Source: JACOND01 sp965202795
GTDB taxonomy: Bacteria > Bdellovibrionota > Bdellovibrionia > Bdellovibrionales > UBA1609
Length of the DNA: 64,000 nt
Assembly (NCBI GenBank): GCA_965202795.1
Contig: OZ241848.1
Coordinates: forward strand, 1-64,000
Reading direction: 5' to 3'
In this document: in pieces, positions 61,573 through 64,000 of the stretch
Position numbering within the stretch: position 1 is the stretch's first letter
Layout: each line of letters opens with the position of its first letter
Program-made: the position numbers and the translations under genes
Notes under the pieces: model-generated
What the model was told of the DNA's origin: nothing
Seen by the model: the letters and a program-made list of their open reading frames with translations, nothing else
The model's database searches: none

Positions 61573-64000
61573 TCATTAATTCCCCTTTCCGGGAGCCGGA
61601 CCGGCATTGGAAATTCAACAAAACCATCAAAGAGTTTGAGCTTAAACAAGGCCGGAGGCCCGCAAGCTATATTATTTCAGGCGGAAGGTCCAGGTCTTAC
61701 GATGAGTTCGGGCTGGTTAAGGAGATCCCCCTTGTCAATGACATCAGGGGGCGGCTGCGGGAATGGAAAAAAAGCGGTTATTCCGGCGCCACCGGAGTCA
61801 CCCGCAGGCTTTTGGAGTTTTGGAATGGGGGCAGAGAGGCCTCAGGCCGGAAACATGACTTCTTTTTCTGCCAGCTGGAAGCCATTGAAACTTTTATTTT
61901 TTTGACAGAGGGCCGGGAGGATATGAAAACAGGGCTGAATATCCCGCCGGACGAGGGGCTGAGCAGGCTTTGCTGCAAAATGGCCACAGGATCGGGCAAA
62001 ACAGCTGTTATGGCTATGACCATTGCCTGGCAGATTCTTAACAAGGTTACATATCCAAGAGACGCAAGGTTTTCAAAAAATATTTTTATTGTCACCCCAA
62101 ATTTAACAGTCAGGGACCGGCTCCAGACTCTAAAGCTCTCAGGCGGCGGCAGCTGCTATCAGGAGTATAAAATTGTTCCCGGTGAATGGCGGGACAAGAT
62201 CCGGCAGGGAAAAATCATTATAAAAAACTGGCATCAGCTTCAGTGGGAGACAGAAGAGAAAATTCAAGCAAGAAATGGGCCAGACAAAAGGGGGGCAAAA
62301 AGCGACACAGCTTACACAAGGGAGGTTTTAGAGGATATCGCCAAGTCAAAAAATATAATTGTTTTAAATGATGAGGCTCATCACGCCTGGCGAAAGCCGG
62401 CAGATCTGCAAATACAAAAGGCGCGCGATATTACAAAAGACGATCTGGAAATGGCCACAAAATGGATTGAGGGGCTGGACCGCCTGAGCCGGACAGCCGG
62501 CATCCGGCAGGTTTTTGATTTTTCAGCCACCCCTTATGCCCCCACAGGGAAAACAGCTGATGAGAGAAGTCTCTTTGAGTGGATTGTAAGCGATTTTGGC
62601 CTGACAGACGCCATTGAGGCCGGCATTGTCAAGACCCCAAGATTTGCTGTCGGAGACGACGCCTCAGCCAGCGCCAAAAGGCTAAAGCCGCAGCTGTATC
62701 ATATTTACGAAAACGAGGAGGCTCAGCCTGATTTAAACAGAAAAGCCGGGGCGGCGGAATCCCTGCCGGATATAGTGAAATCAGCTTACACGCATCTTTC
62801 CCACAGCTGGAGCAAAAAATATGAAAAATGGAAAAAGCATTGCAAAAATCAAAAGGAGTTTGTTCCGCCAGTGATGATTTCTGTTGTGAACAGAAAGGAA
62901 ACAGCGGACAGGGTGGAGCATGGGCTGAGGGAAAATGACATTCCCGCCGCCAGGCTTTTTAAAGGGGCGGAGAAAACGCTTAAAGTTTACTCCGGCATGG
63001 AAGATGATGAAGGCATGCGGGAAAGGCTTTCCGCTGTGGGAAAAATCAGATCTGGCGGGCAATCTGTTCATCATGTGATTGCCGTTCAAATGCTCTCTGA
63101 AGGCTGGAACTGCCGGACTGTGACCCATATTATGGGCTTGAGGGCTTTTTCAAGCCAGCTGCTGTGCGAGCAGACAATCGGCCGGGGCTTGAGGCGGATG
63201 TCTTATGAGTTAAACAATGATGGAATGTTTGAGCCGGAGTATGCGCATGTCCTGGGGGTTCCGTTTGCTTACCTTCCCCAGGAGGGGAGCGACACTGGAA
63301 GGCCGGAAGAGGATCCAAGAAGCTGCATTTTTCCCGAGCCTGAAAGGTCTCAATATGAAATCACCTGGCCCAATGTGGAAAGGATTGACTGTCAGCTGCG
63401 GCCGGAGCTGACCATTGATTTTGCCGGCATGCCCCCCTGCATTGTGGATGTTTCAAGCATTCCAAATCTGGCGGAGCTGGCCCCCGTTATTGACGGAAAG
63501 CCAAGATATGAGGATATAGAGTCAACAAGCCTTCAGGAGTTTTTTGAAAAGGAGTTTGAGCCGGACCGCATGCAGACTTTAATTTTAAAAGCGGCAAACA
63601 AGATTTATGACAGGATCAGCCCTGAATGGAAAAAGGGGGTTTTGAAGCGTCATGCTCTCAGAATGATTTTTCAGCTGACAAAGGAATTTATCAATTCCCC
63701 GAAGTTTCAGATCAAGCCGGCCTATGAAGAGAAAAGAAAAGGCCTGGCTGTAATGATGAAAATGAATGAGATTGTAAACAGGGCGCTCAGCCTGATACAA
63801 AAGGATTCCGCGGAGGAGTTTTCTGTCATATATGACAAAGACTCAAAATTTTCCTCAACAAAAGAGTCTGGGGAGTGGTGGACTAAGAAGAATACAGCGA
63901 TTTTTAAAAAAACCCATATCAATCAATGCGTGACAGACAGCCCCTGGGAATACACCCATGCAAGAGAGCTGGACAGAAACAAAAATGTCCGGGCATGGGT
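61548..64000 (+). CDS. DEAH-box restriction helicase (type III Res-like, BPTD_3080-type), 3' end outside window
   Basis: 817 codons from the ATG at 61548 to the right edge, no stop. N-terminus LIINSPFREPDRHWKFN and IPLVNDIRGRLREWKKSGYS with GATGVTRRLLEFW are typical of the family. Motif I CKMATGSGKTAVM (about 144-156), Walker B LNDEAHHAW (about 273-281), motif III-like FDFSATPYAPTG, motif VI region CEQTIGRGLRRM. The end of the window reads HINQCVTDSPWEYTHAREL. A C-terminal nuclease domain is expected just beyond the edge. It acts with the methyltransferase at 54861 as an ATP-dependent restriction enzyme. The start site is weak and may depend on the overlapping small ORF. Confidence 0.88.
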   Translation, partial: MPKPIKKLIINSPFREPDRHWKFNKTIKEFELKQGRRPASYIISGGRSRSYDEFGLVKEIPLVNDIRGRLREWKKSGYSGATGVTRRLLEFWNGGREASGRKHDFFFCQLEAIETFIFLTEGREDMKTGLNIPPDEGLSRLCCKMATGSGKTAVMAMTIAWQILNKVTYPRDARFSKNIFIVTPNLTVRDRLQTLKLSGGGSCYQEYKIVPGEWRDKIRQGKIIIKNWHQLQWETEEKIQARNGPDKRGAKSDTAYTREVLEDIAKSKNIIVLNDEAHHAWRKPADLQIQKARDITKDDLEMATKWIEGLDRLSRTAGIRQVFDFSATPYAPTGKTADERSLFEWIVSDFGLTDAIEAGIVKTPRFAVGDDASASAKRLKPQLYHIYENEEAQPDLNRKAGAAESLPDIVKSAYTHLSHSWSKKYEKWKKHCKNQKEFVPPVMISVVNRKETADRVEHGLRENDIPAARLFKGAEKTLKVYSGMEDDEGMRERLSAVGKIRSGGQSVHHVIAVQMLSEGWNCRTVTHIMGLRAFSSQLLCEQTIGRGLRRMSYELNNDGMFEPEYAHVLGVPFAYLPQEGSDTGRPEEDPRSCIFPEPERSQYEITWPNVERIDCQLRPELTIDFAGMPPCIVDVSSIPNLAELAPVIDGKPRYEDIESTSLQEFFEKEFEPDRMQTLILKAANKIYDRISPEWKKGVLKRHALRMIFQLTKEFINSPKFQIKPAYEEKRKGLAVMMKMNEIVNRALSLIQKDSAEEFSVIYDKDSKFSSTKESGEWWTKKNTAIFKKTHINQCVTDSPWEYTHARELDRNKNVRAW

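Overview
The window is a bacterial accessory region, most likely a defence island. The organism cannot be named from sequence alone. Signal-peptide and TraB/GumN proteins, IS1111/IS256/IS630/IS5-type transposases and recurrent GC-rich intergenic repeats would suit a repeat-rich Gram-negative genome, possibly a Desulfobacterota-like one, but this is a guess. There are no rRNA or tRNA genes, no CRISPR array and no obvious housekeeping genes. Two kinds of DNA alternate. Many defence-type genes are visibly AT-rich and use A/T-ending codons. They are separated by GC-rich, C-run-rich repeat blocks that recur at more than ten places.

Layout. 1-2519 (-): TrlF-like protein with PHP and ATPase domains, cut by the window edge. 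4060-10203 (-): 2047-residue Avs-like STAND NTPase with an N-terminal QxK nuclease domain. 11509-12701 (+): conserved helical protein plus a TIR-like protein. 13079-15700: IS256-type and IS110/IS1111-type elements back to back. 15954-16749 (-): TIGR02391/Hypoth_Ymh-like gene broken by a frameshift. 18325-20932 (-): SMC/Rad50-like ATPase with a small overlapping upstream ORF. 22356-24245 (-): unknown 629-residue protein.

25148-41724 (-) holds an amplified family of Rpn (recombination-promoting nuclease, Transposase_31) genes: four intact full-length genes, one interrupted by two IS elements, and five stand-alone C-terminal cassettes. All ten copies carry the same strong internal ribosome-binding site and in-frame ATG. 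The encoded C-terminal domain has a variable number of RQEG tetrapeptides. This is the layout reported for Rpn toxin/antitoxin genes-within-genes (RpnL/RpnS), here expanded into an array. Inside it, at 35246-38002, sits a separate module: two-TM protein, ImmA/IrrE peptidase, beta-family protein and convergent sce7726-family nuclease.

42795-50823 carries AAA+ DUF4143 ATPases (one decayed, two intact), a DUF2130 coiled-coil protein with a 207-bp internal tandem repeat, a TraB/GumN protein and an unknown membrane-anchored protein. 51286-52095 encodes a hexapeptide-repeat (beta-helix) protein, and 52707-53543 a KilA-N protein.

54861 to the right edge is a one-direction operon: a beta-class DNA methyltransferase, a GHKL (HSP90/MORC-like) ATPase fused to a PD-(D/E)XK nuclease domain, an AAA ATPase, a PIN-like gene with a tandemly duplicated start region, a small AT-rich ORF, and a DEAH restriction helicase truncated by the edge. 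It reads as a type III-like restriction-modification core with an embedded ATPase/nuclease/PIN cassette. With the Rpn array it is the best candidate for undescribed biology here.
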